From the NCBI RefSeq assembly GCF_001507665.1, contig NZ_CP013910.1:1301501-1365500 (forward strand): a stretch of DNA of 64,000 nt. Reading direction: 5' to 3'. The DNA is from Deinococcus actinosclerus. GTDB taxonomy: Bacteria; Deinococcota; Deinococci; Deinococcales; Deinococcaceae. This document shows, in pieces, positions 16,514 through 25,872 of this stretch. The notes below the pieces were generated by a model. The model saw only the letters and a list, made by a program, of their open reading frames with translations. It made no database searches and was not told the origin of the DNA. Every line of letters begins with the position of its first letter. The stretch's first letter is position 1. Both the position numbers and the translations under genes were made by a program.

Positions 16514-17776
16514 TTAGAACGCCAGGGCCGCCCAGCCCAGGGCCAGCAGCGCCAGCGGCGTGAGGGCGGCCGCCCCGAAGCCCCCGAGCAGCGCCGCCGA
16601 GACGCCCGGCGCGAGGGCCGCCGCGAACGGCAGCTGCCCCACCAGCCCCGCGTCCCCCACCGATTCGCCCAGTGCCGAGCGCACGCCCAGCGCGGCCCAC
16701 GGCGTCAGGACCGCCGTCAGGAGCGGGAGCGCGCCGCCCCCCGCCAGCGCGGCTCCCAGCAGCGCCGCGCCGCCCAGCGTGAGGCCAGCCGGGAGGTGCC
16801 CCGCCAGTCGCGCCCGTCTGCCTGGGCAGGGCGCGGCCGGCCGGTCGGTGGGTGCCCGCAGCCCCAGCGCCGGGAGCAGGAGCAGTGCCGCCAGCACCGG
16901 CTGGCCCAGCGCCACGCCGGCCCCCGCGAGCGCGGCTCCCAACACGCCCCACAGGAGCCGTGAACGCCGTCGCGTGAGGTGCAGCGCCCCCCGCCACCAC
17001 AGCGCCCCGCCCGGCGACACCCGGCGCAGGGCGGGGACCCAGCGGCGCGGTGGCTGGTACCCGTCGGCGTTCACGTCCGGCACGGGGAGCCCGAACCGGC
17101 GCGCCCCGGCCCGCACCGCCTCGACCTCCAGCTGGGCGGACAGGCGGGGCGGAAGATCGTCCGCCAGCGTCCGTGCCCAGGTCACGCCCGCCACCACGGC
17201 CGCCAGCGCGGCCCCCACCGGCAGCAGCGCCGGATGCAGCAGGGCCAGCAGCGGCAGCGCGGCGAGTGCCGTGACGGGCCACCCGGTCCGCCCGTCCAGC
17301 CGCCGGACGTGCCGTGCGGCGTGCAGCATCCGCCCGCCCGCACCCAGCCACGGGAGGCTCAGGGCGAGCGGCCACAGCGCCGGGCTCCAGGCCAGCAGGC
17401 CCGCCCCCAGCGCCAGTCCGGTCAGGGCGCCGGGCAGCGCCGCGCGGGCCAGGGCCGGGGCCAGCGCCCACGCCGGGGCGACCGGACCCCGCAGCGCCGC
17501 CCACTCCAGACCGCGTGGATGCAGGCCGGGTCGCGATCCGCCCAGCCCGGACAGCAGCCACCCGCAGGCCAGGGCCGCCAGCAGGGCCCACGGCACGGCG
17601 ACCGGCGCCGGCGGCAGCAGGGGCCACCCGCTGACCAGCGCCACGCCCGCGCAGCCCAGCAGGAAGGCTAGCATCAGCGGCGCGCCGCCCAGCCGCCACG
17701 CCCCCCAAGCCCACGCCATTTCACGCCGGGTCGCGCGCCACCACCAGCTCAGCCACAGGCGGCCCGCAGGGCTCAC
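16514..17776 (-). CDS. ABC transporter membrane protein
   Basis: A 420-residue, very hydrophobic protein rich in Ala, Leu and Gly with roughly ten membrane segments. It has no conserved permease loop I can name. Its GTG start overlaps the stop of the ATPase gene (GTGA), so it is the membrane partner of that ATPase. Two-gene ATPase-permease units of this kind are usually exporters; the substrate is unknown. Confidence 0.7.
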   Translation of the reverse strand: MSPAGRLWLSWWWRATRREMAWAWGAWRLGGAPLMLAFLLGCAGVALVSGWPLLPPAPVAVPWALLAALACGWLLSGLGGSRPGLHPRGLEWAALRGPVAPAWALAPALARAALPGALTGLALGAGLLAWSPALWPLALSLPWLGAGGRMLHAARHVRRLDGRTGWPVTALAALPLLALLHPALLPVGAALAAVVAGVTWARTLADDLPPRLSAQLEVEAVRAGARRFGLPVPDVNADGYQPPRRWVPALRRVSPGGALWWRGALHLTRRRSRLLWGVLGAALAGAGVALGQPVLAALLLLPALGLRAPTDRPAAPCPGRRARLAGHLPAGLTLGGAALLGAALAGGGALPLLTAVLTPWAALGVRSALGESVGDAGLVGQLPFAAALAPGVSAALLGGFGAAALTPLALLALGWAALAF

Positions 17777-18393
17777 GCGGGCTCCAGCGTCACGCGGCGC
17801 ACCGGCAGGCCCGTCAGTTCCTCACCGTGCGTGGTGACGACCAGCGCCCCGCCCGCCCTGGCGCGCGCCCGGACGGCGTCCAGCAGCGCCGCGCGAGAGG
17901 CGGTGTCCAGCGTCCCGAACGGTTCGTCCAGCAGCGTCAGCGCGCAGCCCAGCCCCAGCGCGCCACTCAGCGCGACCTTCTGCCGCGTGCCGCGTGACAG
18001 TTCGGCCGGCCACGCGTCCAGCCACCGGGACAGCCCCAGCGACTGCGCCAGCGCCAGCAGCGGCGCGGCCGGGCGCGACCACAGCGCCGCCAGGAACGTC
18101 AGGCCCTCCGCGACCGTCAGGTCGTCCGGCAGGGCCGCGTCCGTCGGCACCCACGCCGTGTCCGCCCGCGCGCCCCGCGAACCCGGCGCGCTGCCCAGCA
18201 CCCGTACCTCGCCGCCCGCGCGCTCCCCGGCCAGGACGCGCAGCAGGGTCGTCTTGCCCGCCCCGTTCGGGCCGCACAGGTGCAGCACCTCGCCCGGCAG
18301 GGCGTGCAGGTCCGGCACGTGCGCGAGGGGCCGCCCCGCGACCTCCAGCGTGAACGGCGAGGCGGCGAGGATCGGCGCAGTGGCGGGCAGCAT
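17773..18393 (-). CDS. ABC transporter ATP-binding protein
   Basis: A 206-residue ATPase with Walker A (GPNGAGKTT), a modified signature motif (LSRGTRQKVAL in place of LSGGQ), Walker B plus D-loop (LTLLDEPFGTLD) and the H-loop (VTTHGEEL). The altered signature resembles CcmA-like or ABC-2 exporter ATPases. ATG 18393 is chosen because the ABC domain begins within about 15 residues; the longer frame upstream reads no homologous sequence. Coupled to the membrane gene at 16514-17776. Confidence 0.8.
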   Translation of the reverse strand: MLPATAPILAASPFTLEVAGRPLAHVPDLHALPGEVLHLCGPNGAGKTTLLRVLAGERAGGEVRVLGSAPGSRGARADTAWVPTDAALPDDLTVAEGLTFLAALWSRPAAPLLALAQSLGLSRWLDAWPAELSRGTRQKVALSGALGLGCALTLLDEPFGTLDTASRAALLDAVRARARAGGALVVTTHGEELTGLPVRRVTLEPA

Positions 18394-18475
18394 CACGGGC
18401 AGGTACGACTGCCCGCCGCGCCGCGTTCCGGCCCTCACCCGGCGTGTCGGTGCCACCGGCTTCAGGAGGCTGCCG

Positions 18476-18481
18476 TATCCT
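18476..18481 (+). promoter_or_regulatory. -10 box (TATCCT) of the EEP-family gene
   Basis: Nine bp before ATG 18491. The opposing ABC ATPase starts at 18393, so this is a divergent promoter region of about 100 bp. Confidence 0.5.
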
Positions 18482-18490
18482 GCACGCACC

Positions 18491-19567
18491 ATGAACCGAA
18501 TCCTGACGCGGTGGCTGCCGCGCCTGCTGGCTGGCCTGATCCTGCTGGTCGCCGTGCTGGCGGGCGCCGTGTACGCCCTGACCGACCACCCGAGACCCGA
18601 GCAGGCCGCCGAGCTGACCTGCCCGGCGCAGACCCCCACGCTGAAGGCCGGGCAGCGCGTGCGCGTCATGAACTGGAACGTGCAGTACCTCGCCGGGCGC
18701 GGGTACGTGTTCTTTTACGACACCCTCGCCGGGGACGGCCCCGACACCCGCCCCAGCCCCCAGAGCATCGCCCGCACGCTGGACGAGGTCACGCAGGCGA
18801 TCCGCCAGGAGAACCCGGATCTGGTCCTGCTGCAGGAAGTGGACCGGGACAGCAGGCGCACCGACTACGCCGATCAGCTGGCCCTGATCCAGGCGAAACT
18901 GGGCGGTGCGTACCCGTGCTCGGCCGCCACGTACTACCACCGCGCGACCTTCGTGCCGCACCCGAAGATCATGGGCCGCGTGGGCCTGAGCCTCGTGACG
19001 CTCAGCCGCTACCGCGTGGACAGCGCCACCCGCTATCAGCTGCCCCGCATCTGCGGCGACCCCGTGACCGTCGCGTTCAACTTCAAGCGCGCCGTGCTGG
19101 GCGTCACCCTGCCCGTGCAGGGCGGCCAGCCCCTGAGTGCCTTCAACACCCACATGGACGCCTTCGCGCAGGGCTGCCCCACCATGCAGCACCAGGTGGC
19201 CTACGTCCGCGACCTGCTGGGGCGCACGCCCGCCCCCTGGGTGATCGGCGGGGACTTCAACCTGCTGGGCACCCGCGCCGCGTACGACCGCCTGCGCGAC
19301 CGCGAGAAGGCGTACTTCAACCCCGACACCGAACTCGCTCCACTGACCGCCAGCTACGCGTCGTTCCCCAGCCCCGCGCAGATCGACAGCGGCGACCGCG
19401 CGTTCATCACCCACTACCCCAACGACCCCGCCGTCGGGAAAGCCGACCGCACCATCGACTACTACTTCTACTCGGCGGGCCTGAAACATGGCGCCGAACG
19501 CGTCCGGCAGGACGACCCCAAGATCAGCGACCACTACGCGCTGCTGACCACCCTCACCCTGCCCTGA
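18491..19567 (+). CDS. Membrane-anchored endonuclease/exonuclease/phosphatase family protein
   Basis: A 358-residue metal-dependent hydrolase of the EEP fold, acting outside the membrane judging by an N-terminal anchor (LLAGLILLVAVLAGAVYAL). Motifs in order: RVMNWNVQYL, VLLQEVDRD, FNTHMDAF, VIGGDFNLLG, DRTIDYYFYS and ISDHYALL, covering the Asn, Glu, His and Asp catalytic residues. The substrate may be DNA, a phosphoinositide-like lipid or another phosphodiester. It is monocistronic, with a -10 box upstream and a T-run terminator downstream. Confidence 0.8.
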   Translation: MNRILTRWLPRLLAGLILLVAVLAGAVYALTDHPRPEQAAELTCPAQTPTLKAGQRVRVMNWNVQYLAGRGYVFFYDTLAGDGPDTRPSPQSIARTLDEVTQAIRQENPDLVLLQEVDRDSRRTDYADQLALIQAKLGGAYPCSAATYYHRATFVPHPKIMGRVGLSLVTLSRYRVDSATRYQLPRICGDPVTVAFNFKRAVLGVTLPVQGGQPLSAFNTHMDAFAQGCPTMQHQVAYVRDLLGRTPAPWVIGGDFNLLGTRAAYDRLRDREKAYFNPDTELAPLTASYASFPSPAQIDSGDRAFITHYPNDPAVGKADRTIDYYFYSAGLKHGAERVRQDDPKISDHYALLTTLTLP

Positions 19568-19582
19568 CCGCAGGCAGACGCC

Positions 19583-19619
19583 GGGGGCGGAGGGCGTGAA
19601 CCCCTCCGCCCCCGCTTTT
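19583..19619 (+). terminator. Rho-independent terminator after the EEP-family gene
   Basis: Perfect 12-bp stem (GGGGGCGGAGGG and its complement), 7-nt loop, followed by GCTTTT. Confidence 0.75.
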
Positions 19620-19632
19620 CAAGGCGCGGCGG

Positions 19633-20052
19633 TCAGTGGTCGTCCGGCCCGACCGGCTCGATGGGGAAGATGCGCTCCGCGAACGCCTGCAGCCCGCGCG
19701 CGCCCGCCCGGCCCTGGCACGGCTCGGTCGGCGTGCACAGCGTCACGTACCGTGACCGGCGCGCCGCGATCGTCACGCGGTACATCAGCGCCTCCGAGCG
19801 GCTGCGGGTGTAGTGACACAGGTCGCAGTGCAGGGCATTCTTGCCCTTCTGCTCGATGGGCGTGAACTCGGCCAGCTGATCCCCGTGCACCAGCGCCAGC
19901 CGCCCGTCCGCGACCGGGTACAGCCCCAGCGTGGGCGGCGAGTCCGAATCACGCGCCCCGAACAGCTCACGGTGCGTCCCGGGAAACAGTTCGCGCAGCA
20001 GATCCTGCACGCTGTGCGCCTGCTCACGGGTCTTGCGGTGCGGATCATTCAT
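19633..20052 (-). CDS. FBP-C-like treble-clef zinc protein, hypothetical
   Basis: A 139-residue cytoplasmic protein. The C-terminal half has a Cys pair (HCDLCHYTRSR) followed about 35 residues later by a second pair (TLCTPTEPC), the arrangement of the FBP-C treble-clef zinc finger related to elongation-factor-G-binding proteins such as FusB. Whether it binds ribosomes or EF-G is inference. ATG 20052 has TACACT 7 bp upstream. Confidence 0.6.
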   Translation of the reverse strand: MNDPHRKTREQAHSVQDLLRELFPGTHRELFGARDSDSPPTLGLYPVADGRLALVHGDQLAEFTPIEQKGKNALHCDLCHYTRSRSEALMYRVTIAARRSRYVTLCTPTEPCQGRAGARGLQAFAERIFPIEPVGPDDH

Positions 20053-20059
20053 GAGAGGC

Positions 20060-20065
20060 AGTGTA
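20060..20065 (-). promoter_or_regulatory. -10 box (TACACT) of the FBP-C-like gene
   Basis: Seven bp before ATG 20052; divergent to the recO promoter 60 bp away. Confidence 0.55.
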
Positions 20066-20124
20066 GGCCCACCCGCCGCGCCCGATGGTGGACAGAGGCA
20101 CAGCCCCGGCGCGCCCCCCGGCGC

Positions 20125-20130
20125 TATCCT
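20125..20130 (+). promoter_or_regulatory. -10 box (TATCCT) of recO
   Basis: Eight bp before GTG 20139, no ribosome binding site. Confidence 0.55.
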
Positions 20131-20138
20131 GGGCACCA

Positions 20139-20873
20139 GTGAGGTCCCGAACCGCCAACCGCAGTGGCATCGTCATCCGGCGGCGCGTGACGCCCGCCGG
20201 GGACATCATCGTCACGCTCCTGACCCCCCAGGGCAAGCTGAAGGCCGTCGCGCGGGGCGGCGTGCGCGGCCCGCTCTCCAGCCGGCTGAACCTCTTCCAT
20301 CACGTCGGCATCCAGGTGTACCAGGGCCCGCAGAACGACCTCGCCAGCGTGAAGCAGGCCGTGCTGGAAGGCGCGCTGCCCACCCTGGCGCAGCCGGAGC
20401 GGTACGCCTTCGCGCACCTGCTGGCCGAATTCGCCGACGCTCTGTACCAGGAAGGGGAATTCAGCGAGCAGGCCTTCGAGCTGTTCGCGGGCGCGCTGCG
20501 CGGCGTCGCGCACCAGCCCGACCCGGAATGGGTGGCGCTCGTCATGAGCTACAAACTTCTGGCCCTGGCGGGGTTCATCCCGCAGACGGCCCGCTGCGCC
20601 CGCTGCGCGCAGGACCACCCGGCGCACCCCGACCCGCTCGGCGGCCAGCTGCTGTGCGCAGGCTGCGCCGCGCTGCCCGCCTACCCGGACCCCAGCCTGG
20701 ACTTCCTGCGCAACGCCGCCCGGCGCACCGTCCGCGCCAGCATGGACGCCCCGCTGCCCGCCGAGCAGCGCCCCGCGCTGTGGCGCGCGCTGGAACGCTT
20801 CGTGACCGTGCAGATCGGCAGCGTCCACTCCTGGCGGCAACTCGTGCCCACCGGCACGGCCCTCAGCGCGTAG
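20139..20873 (+). CDS. recO: DNA repair protein RecO
   Basis: Recombination mediator of the RecFOR pathway, which loads RecA onto gapped DNA and is central to repair in Deinococcus, which lacks RecBC. The 244-residue protein has the N-terminal OB fold ([20 protein letters not shown]) and a C4 zinc site (CARCAQ, then LLCAGCAAL), matching D. radiodurans RecO in layout and length. GTG 20139 is set by the -10 box; an earlier in-frame ATG lies upstream of that promoter. Confidence 0.9.
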   Translation: MRSRTANRSGIVIRRRVTPAGDIIVTLLTPQGKLKAVARGGVRGPLSSRLNLFHHVGIQVYQGPQNDLASVKQAVLEGALPTLAQPERYAFAHLLAEFADALYQEGEFSEQAFELFAGALRGVAHQPDPEWVALVMSYKLLALAGFIPQTARCARCAQDHPAHPDPLGGQLLCAGCAALPAYPDPSLDFLRNAARRTVRASMDAPLPAEQRPALWRALERFVTVQIGSVHSWRQLVPTGTALSA

Positions 20874-20883
20874 GGGAGAGGAC

Positions 20884-21597
20884 CTACAGCCCCAGCGCCG
20901 CGATGGCGCCCAGCAGCGCCACGGGCGCCGTCTCCGCCCGCAGGATGCGCGGGCCGAGCGTGACGGCGTGAGCGCCGAGGTGCACGAGGGTCTGCACCTC
21001 GGCGTCGGTCAGGCCGCCCTCCGGCCCGGTGATGATCGTGACCGGGGCATCCCAGGTGACGACGTCCGACACGCGGACCGCCGAGCCGGGCTGCGCGACC
21101 AGCGTCAGGCCGCCGGGCTGGAAGCGGGCCAGCGGCACGGGCGCCAGGACGGGCGGCACGACGGCGCGGCGGGACTGTTTCGCGGCCTCCTGCGCGACGC
21201 GGTTCAGGCGCACGAGTTTCTGATCGCCGATCTCGCGCACGTCCGCGCGGGCGGTCACGAGCAGCTGGATCTGCGCGGCGCCCAGTTCGGTCGCGGCGCG
21301 CACCACGTCGGACAGCTTGTCGGCCTTCAGCAGCGCCACCGCGACCGTCAGCGGCCAGGGCGTCTCGGCGGCCCCCTCGACCGCGTCACCCAGGGTCAGT
21401 ACGGCGCGCACCTCGTCCAGTTCGGCGATCTCGGCCAGGGCCTCCGCGCCGCGTCCGTCGAACACGCGCACGGTGTCGCCCGCGTTCAGGCGCAGGACGT
21501 GCAGGTGCCGCGCCTCGCCCGGCCCGAGGGTCATGGTGTCCGTCAGGGCCTCCACCCGCAGGCGGTGCCGGGGCAGCCTTGTTGGGGTGTCGGTCAT
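20884..21597 (-). CDS. rsmE: 16S rRNA (uracil1498-N3)-methyltransferase RsmE
   Basis: Methylates U1498 of 16S rRNA using SAM. The 237-residue SPOUT-class protein has an N-terminal PUA-like part ([14 protein letters not shown]...HLHVLRL), the [12 protein letters not shown] core, RAVVPPVL, and the C-terminal knot motif [13 protein letters not shown] followed by [11 protein letters not shown]. The ATG overlaps the prmA stop (ATGA), so the two rRNA/ribosomal-protein methyltransferases are coupled. Confidence 0.9.
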   Translation of the reverse strand: MTDTPTRLPRHRLRVEALTDTMTLGPGEARHLHVLRLNAGDTVRVFDGRGAEALAEIAELDEVRAVLTLGDAVEGAAETPWPLTVAVALLKADKLSDVVRAATELGAAQIQLLVTARADVREIGDQKLVRLNRVAQEAAKQSRRAVVPPVLAPVPLARFQPGGLTLVAQPGSAVRVSDVVTWDAPVTIITGPEGGLTDAEVQTLVHLGAHAVTLGPRILRAETAPVALLGAIAALGL

Positions 21598-22406
21598 TCG
21601 CCCGCGCGGGCGGTCACGAGCGCCCACTCGCCATCCGTGCGGACCTGCACGTCCGTGAAGCCCTCGCGGTCCAGCGCGCCTTGCACCAGCGGCAGCTTCC
21701 CGGTCAGGATGCCGGTCAGGATCAGCGGCCCGCCGGGGCGCAGGTGGCCCACGTACGCCCCGACCAGCAGGTCGTGCAGTTCCGCGTACAGGTTCGCCAC
21801 GAGCACGTCGAACACGCCGTCCGCGACCACGTCACCCGGCAGGTCGTCGCCCAACGTGCCCACCATGAACGCCGTGCGGCCCTCCGGCACCGCGTTGTCC
21901 CGCGCGTTCTCCTCCGCAATCGGGATCGTGATCGGGTCGATATCCACGCCCAGCGCGTACTCCGCGCCCAGCAGCGCGCCCGCGATCGCCAGCACGCCGC
22001 TCCCGGTCCCCACGTCCAGGATGGTCTGCCCGTCCAGCTTCAGGTCCGACAGGGCCTCGACCGCCATGCGGGTGGTCGCGTGGTGCCCGGTCCCGAACGC
22101 CATGCCCGGCTCGATCACGAGGCCCACCTGCCCGGCGGGAATCTCGGCGCGCAGCCACGGCGGCACGATCGTCACGCGGCCCGCCTGCACCGGGCGCAGG
22201 TTCGCCTTGAACTCCGCCAGCCAGTCCTGATCGGCCTCCTGCCGCCACTCGCCGTCCCGGATGAGGGGCGGCAGCTCGGTCTCCTCGTCGAAGTACGCGC
22301 GGATCAGGCCGGCGCGTTCCTCCAGCCCGGTCGCCCCGGCCTCCCACAGCAGGTCGAGGTGATCCTCGCGCGTCTCGAACGTTCCCGGAAGGTGATACAC
22401 CAGCAT
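21594..22406 (-). CDS. prmA: Ribosomal protein L11 methyltransferase PrmA
   Basis: SAM-dependent trimethylation of ribosomal protein L11. The 270-residue protein has the PrmA signature [19 protein letters not shown] motif [19 protein letters not shown], acidic loop VDIDPI, and catalytic-loop [11 protein letters not shown] 22406 has TACACT 6 bp upstream, so the longer upstream reading is rejected. First gene of the prmA-rsmE operon. Confidence 0.9.
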   Translation of the reverse strand: MLVYHLPGTFETREDHLDLLWEAGATGLEERAGLIRAYFDEETELPPLIRDGEWRQEADQDWLAEFKANLRPVQAGRVTIVPPWLRAEIPAGQVGLVIEPGMAFGTGHHATTRMAVEALSDLKLDGQTILDVGTGSGVLAIAGALLGAEYALGVDIDPITIPIAEENARDNAVPEGRTAFMVGTLGDDLPGDVVADGVFDVLVANLYAELHDLLVGAYVGHLRPGGPLILTGILTGKLPLVQGALDREGFTDVQVRTDGEWALVTARAGE

Positions 22407-22412
22407 CCCGCC

Positions 22413-22418
22413 AGTGTA
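22413..22418 (-). promoter_or_regulatory. -10 box (TACACT) of prmA-rsmE
   Basis: Six bp before ATG 22406; divergent to the proC promoter. Confidence 0.55.
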
Positions 22419-22472
22419 CCCGCGCGCCCCGCACGTCTGCACGCCTGCCACGCCGCTGCGGGAGGGCGCACC

Positions 22473-22478
22473 TATACT
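22473..22478 (+). promoter_or_regulatory. -10 box (TATACT) of proC
   Basis: Seven bp before ATG 22486, no ribosome binding site. Confidence 0.6.
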
Positions 22479-22485
22479 GGCGCGC

Positions 22486-23277
22486 ATGAAACTCGCGATC
22501 GTCGGCGTCGGCAAACTCGGACTGGCCCTGCTGGAGGGCGTCACCGCCCAGGGCGTCCTGCCGCCCGCAGAGATCGGCCTGCTCGACGCGAACGCCGCCC
22601 GCGCGCAGGACGTCGCCGCCCGCACCGGCGCGCGTGTCATCACCCCGGCAGACCTGGGCCGCGCCGAGCGCATCCTGATCAGCCTGCAACCCCGCGTGTT
22701 CCCCGAAGCCGCCGAGTGGCTCGCGCAGCCCAACGCCGGGTACATCAGCACCATGGCCGGCGTGCCCGTCTCTGCCCTCACGCGCCGCCTGGGCACCAAG
22801 CGCGTCGTGCGGGTCATGCCGAACCTCGCCGCGACCATCGGGCACAGCCAGACCGCCATCACCGGCCCCCGCGAGGCCGGGGACGCGGGCGACCTCGCGT
22901 TCGCGCACCAGATCTTCGACGCGGTCGGCGACGCCTACGACCTCCCCGAGCACCTGTTCAACGCCTTCACCGGCATGAGCGCCAGCGGCCCCGCCTACGT
23001 TGCCGTGGTCGCCGAGGCGCTAGCGGACGGCGGCGTCCGCATGGGCCTCCCGCGCCCCCTGGCGAACGAACTCGCCGCGAAACTCCTGATCGCCACCGGT
23101 GAACTCGTCCAGCGCCGCGCCCACCCCGCCCTCCTCAAGGACGAGGTCGCCAGCCCCGGCGGCACCACCATCGCCGGTCTGGCCGCCCTGGAAGCCGCCG
23201 GGGTGCGCGGCGGCCTCATCGAGGCGGTCGTGCAGGCCACCCGGCGCGGCACCGAACTCGGCAAGGATCAGGACTGA
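22486..23277 (+). CDS. proC: Pyrroline-5-carboxylate reductase
   Basis: Last step of proline synthesis: reduces pyrroline-5-carboxylate with NAD(P)H. The 263-residue protein has the N-terminal Rossmann start ([18 protein letters not shown]), [17 protein letters not shown], and the C-terminal signature [20 protein letters not shown] and [13 protein letters not shown]. Length fits ProC. It is monocistronic and followed by a bidirectional terminator. Confidence 0.93.
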   Translation: MKLAIVGVGKLGLALLEGVTAQGVLPPAEIGLLDANAARAQDVAARTGARVITPADLGRAERILISLQPRVFPEAAEWLAQPNAGYISTMAGVPVSALTRRLGTKRVVRVMPNLAATIGHSQTAITGPREAGDAGDLAFAHQIFDAVGDAYDLPEHLFNAFTGMSASGPAYVAVVAEALADGGVRMGLPRPLANELAAKLLIATGELVQRRAHPALLKDEVASPGGTTIAGLAALEAAGVRGGLIEAVVQATRRGTELGKDQD

Positions 23278-23285
23278 ACACTGCT

Positions 23286-23335
23286 GTCAAAGGGTCGAAG
23301 GGACACACTCCACTTAGGCCCTTCGACCTTTTGAC
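23286..23335. terminator. Bidirectional terminator between proC and bshC
   Basis: A 17-bp stem with one mismatch (GTCAAAGGGTCGAAGGG against its near-complement) and a 16-nt loop, with A-rich left and T-rich right flanks so that it can terminate both converging genes. Confidence 0.8.
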
Positions 23336-23346
23336 CCTCGACCCGT

Positions 23347-24903
23347 TCAGGGAATGTCGAGTTCGCCCTGCCAGCCGGCGGGGAGGTGCAGCAGCTGGTG
23401 CAGGGGCGTGTCGCCGTGTTTGAGGAGGTACGTCAGGAAGTTCATCTCGCGTTCCTGCGGCACTCCGTTCGGGAGGAGGTGGGCCCTGAGGCGGCTGAGC
23501 TGGCCGCTGCGGTCGTTCTCGGCGCGCGCGAGGGCTCGTTCGGCGAGGCGTTGCAGGTGCGCCACGCGCGCGACGGTGCGGGTGCGGGTGCGCGCGGCGG
23601 CGCCGACCAGGGTGGGGTCGAGGTCGGCGATCTCGGCGGTGAGGGCGTCCAGACTGGTGCTCAGGGCGTCCAGACGCTCGGCGGTCACGGCCCCGGCCTG
23701 CCGTTCGGCGGCCAGGGCGCGGCCCAGCACGCCCTCGGGGTCGGCCTGCACCTGCGCGGCGGTGGCGTTCAGCCGCTTCAGCAGGCGCGTGACGTTCGGT
23801 TCGCGCCACGTGACGCTCAGGCGCGGCCACAGCAGCGGCTGCCGCAGCCCGTGCAGGGCGTACACGTCGCGCAGCTGCGCGCCGTACGCGATCTCGCCGG
23901 GGCCGACCACGAACGCCAGGGTGGGCAGCAGGGCGTCCTGCACGGCGGGCCGCAGGCCAGCGGCGGGGGTGAGGCGGGTGGGATCGGCCTCCAGCAGTGC
24001 CAGCAGGTCCGCGCGGGTGTAGCGGCGGGCAGCCGTGACGAACGCCTGCCCGTCCACGCGCAGCAGGCGGCGCTGCCCGTCGTCCTCCTCGATGAAGAGG
24101 TTCGTGGCGCCGGCGGGGCGGCGCAGCTGCGGCTCGAAGCCGTCCGCGATCAGGCGCGCGGCGGCGGCCTCGATGGCCCGCGAGGACGCCAGCGGGTCGT
24201 CGAGTTCGCGCGCGAGGGTGGGAGCCATCAGGCGTGCCAGGGCCGGGTGCATCGGGTCGAGGACGAGCAGGCCCGCGCCGCCCAGCAGGCCGTGGATGAG
24301 CCGGGCGAACACGTCGGCGTAACTGCCGCCCGCCTGCGCGGCCCGGTCGAAGCGGGCGCGGACGGCGGCCACGTGCTCGGCCGGGGCGTCGAAGGCGTCC
24401 AGCAGCGCGTGCACCTGCGCCGTCCACCCGGGACGCCAGGGCACGCGGCCCACCGGGACGCCCTCCGGGACGTCCAGGGTCAGGCGGTGCAGGCGTTCGC
24501 CCGCGTCCAGCAGGGAGGTGCTCGCCACCTCGGCCGCGTCGTGGTCCTGGCTGGCGATCCAGTACACCGCCACGACCGGGGCGTCCTCGGTGTCGAGCTC
24601 CCGGGCAAGGAGCGCGGCGTCTGCGCCCTTGTGGACCGAGTAGGCCGGGCCGGTCAGCGCGCCAGCCTGCTGCCCGGTCACGACCACGCGGGACGCCGGG
24701 TGCGCCAGGCGGGTCAGCCCCGCCTCGACGGCCGGGCCCAGGGTGCCCAGGTCGCGGTGGTAGGCGCGCAGGGCGTCCGCGAGGGCCACGCGGTCGATGT
24801 CGGGCCGGGTCTCGGCCTGCGCGGCCTCCAGCGCCCCTGCGGGCAGGCGCACGTAGTCCAGCAACCCACCCTTCCTGTATTCCGCCCCTGCGTTTCGCGC
24901 CAT
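23347..24903 (-). CDS. bshC: Bacillithiol biosynthesis protein BshC (putative cysteine-adding enzyme)
   Basis: Adds cysteine to glucosaminyl-malate to complete bacillithiol, the low-molecular-weight thiol of Bacillus and Deinococcus. The 518-residue protein has the BshC features VVVTGQQAGALTGPAYSVHKG, AVYWIASQDHDAAEV, LVLDPMHPALARL, a coiled-coil stretch, and the ending EREMNFLTYLLKHG. ATG 24903 follows GGAAGGAAG, so the longer reading is rejected. The 172-bp gap upstream separates it from the Crp-family regulator on the same strand, which could be its regulator (inference). Confidence 0.9.
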   Translation of the reverse strand: MARNAGAEYRKGGLLDYVRLPAGALEAAQAETRPDIDRVALADALRAYHRDLGTLGPAVEAGLTRLAHPASRVVVTGQQAGALTGPAYSVHKGADAALLARELDTEDAPVVAVYWIASQDHDAAEVASTSLLDAGERLHRLTLDVPEGVPVGRVPWRPGWTAQVHALLDAFDAPAEHVAAVRARFDRAAQAGGSYADVFARLIHGLLGGAGLLVLDPMHPALARLMAPTLARELDDPLASSRAIEAAAARLIADGFEPQLRRPAGATNLFIEEDDGQRRLLRVDGQAFVTAARRYTRADLLALLEADPTRLTPAAGLRPAVQDALLPTLAFVVGPGEIAYGAQLRDVYALHGLRQPLLWPRLSVTWREPNVTRLLKRLNATAAQVQADPEGVLGRALAAERQAGAVTAERLDALSTSLDALTAEIADLDPTLVGAAARTRTRTVARVAHLQRLAERALARAENDRSGQLSRLRAHLLPNGVPQEREMNFLTYLLKHGDTPLHQLLHLPAGWQGELDIP

Positions 24904-25075
24904 TCGTCTTCCTTCCCGGTGCCTGCCGCCCCTGGAGCGGCCCGGCCCGATGCCCCGGCAGTCAGCCGCCGGCGTGCCCCCCGTTCTCGCTGAGAATGCG
25001 GGCCGACACTGCAACGGCTGTCACACTACACCAGAACCTAAAGCGGCGGGGCGCCGCGCGGCCCGCCCCGCCCGG

Positions 25076-25750
25076 TCAGCGCAGCGGCTCCTGCGTGGCC
25101 CGTTCCAGCCCTGCGCGGTCGGTCAGGATGATCCGCCGGTACCCCAGGTCCAGCAGGCCCCGCGAGCGGAAGTCCCCCAGCAGTTTCGTGATCGTCTCGC
25201 GGGTGCTGCCCACCACGTGCGCCAGATCCTGATGCGACACCCGGTCGCGCAGCGCCAGCGAACCGCCCTCCGGCCACGGCCCCTCGCGCTCGGCGAGGTT
25301 CAGCAGGGCCAGCGCCAGCCGCTGCGACACCTCCAGGAACACCAGCCCCGACAGGCGCTCCTGCACGCCGCGCGTCTGCCGGGTGATCTGCTCGGTCAGC
25401 GCGACCGCCACCCCCGGCTGACCCTGCGTGAGGCGCGTCAGCACGTCGCGGCCCAGCATCAGCGCCTCGGCGTCGTCCATCGCCTCGGCGTACATCCCGC
25501 ACGGCTCGCCCGGCAGCAGCGCCGAGGCGCACAGCAGCGCCCCCGCGCCGTGCACGTCCAGTGTCACCTCCCGCGCGCCCGACCCCAGCCGGTACAGCCG
25601 CACCGAACCGCGCAGCAGCACGAACAGCGTCTCCGCCGGGTCCTCCGGATGAAACAGCAGCTCGCCGCGGCCCCAGCGGCCCACGCGCCCCGAGGCCGTC
25701 ACCTGCGCCTGCACGTCCGCAGGCAGGGCACCGAAAGCACCGGGTAACAT
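25076..25750 (-). CDS. Crp/Fnr family transcriptional regulator
   Basis: A 224-residue regulator with an N-terminal cyclic-nucleotide-binding-like beta barrel (LFHPEDPAETLFVLLRGSVRLYR) and a C-terminal winged helix whose recognition helix reads VVGSTRETITKLLGDFRSRG, typical of the Crp family. The cAMP-contacting Arg-Ser of true Crp is not evident, so the ligand is unknown. Relatives in Deinococcus-Thermus respond to stress (SdrP/DdrI type). The ATG 25750 has CATACT 7 bp upstream. Confidence 0.85.
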   Translation of the reverse strand: MLPGAFGALPADVQAQVTASGRVGRWGRGELLFHPEDPAETLFVLLRGSVRLYRLGSGAREVTLDVHGAGALLCASALLPGEPCGMYAEAMDDAEALMLGRDVLTRLTQGQPGVAVALTEQITRQTRGVQERLSGLVFLEVSQRLALALLNLAEREGPWPEGGSLALRDRVSHQDLAHVVGSTRETITKLLGDFRSRGLLDLGYRRIILTDRAGLERATQEPLR

Positions 25751-25757
25751 GCCCCGC

Positions 25758-25763
25758 AGTATG
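25758..25763 (-). promoter_or_regulatory. -10 box (CATACT) of the Crp/Fnr regulator
   Basis: One mismatch to TATACT, 7 bp before ATG 25750; no ribosome binding site. Confidence 0.45.
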
Positions 25764-25856
25764 CCCTACCCGGGCCCGCGCCGCGCAAGCCCCCGCCCGG
25801 CGCGACCGGGCCCGGCGGGCACCCTCCGGTGGACGCGCCGCGCGCCGGCCGTGCAC

Positions 25857-25862
25857 TACAAT
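25857..25862 (+). promoter_or_regulatory. -10 box (TACAAT) of the glycosyltransferase gene
   Basis: Ten bp before ATG 25873, leaving at most a few leader nucleotides. Confidence 0.5.
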
Positions 25863-25872
25863 CCAGCCCAGC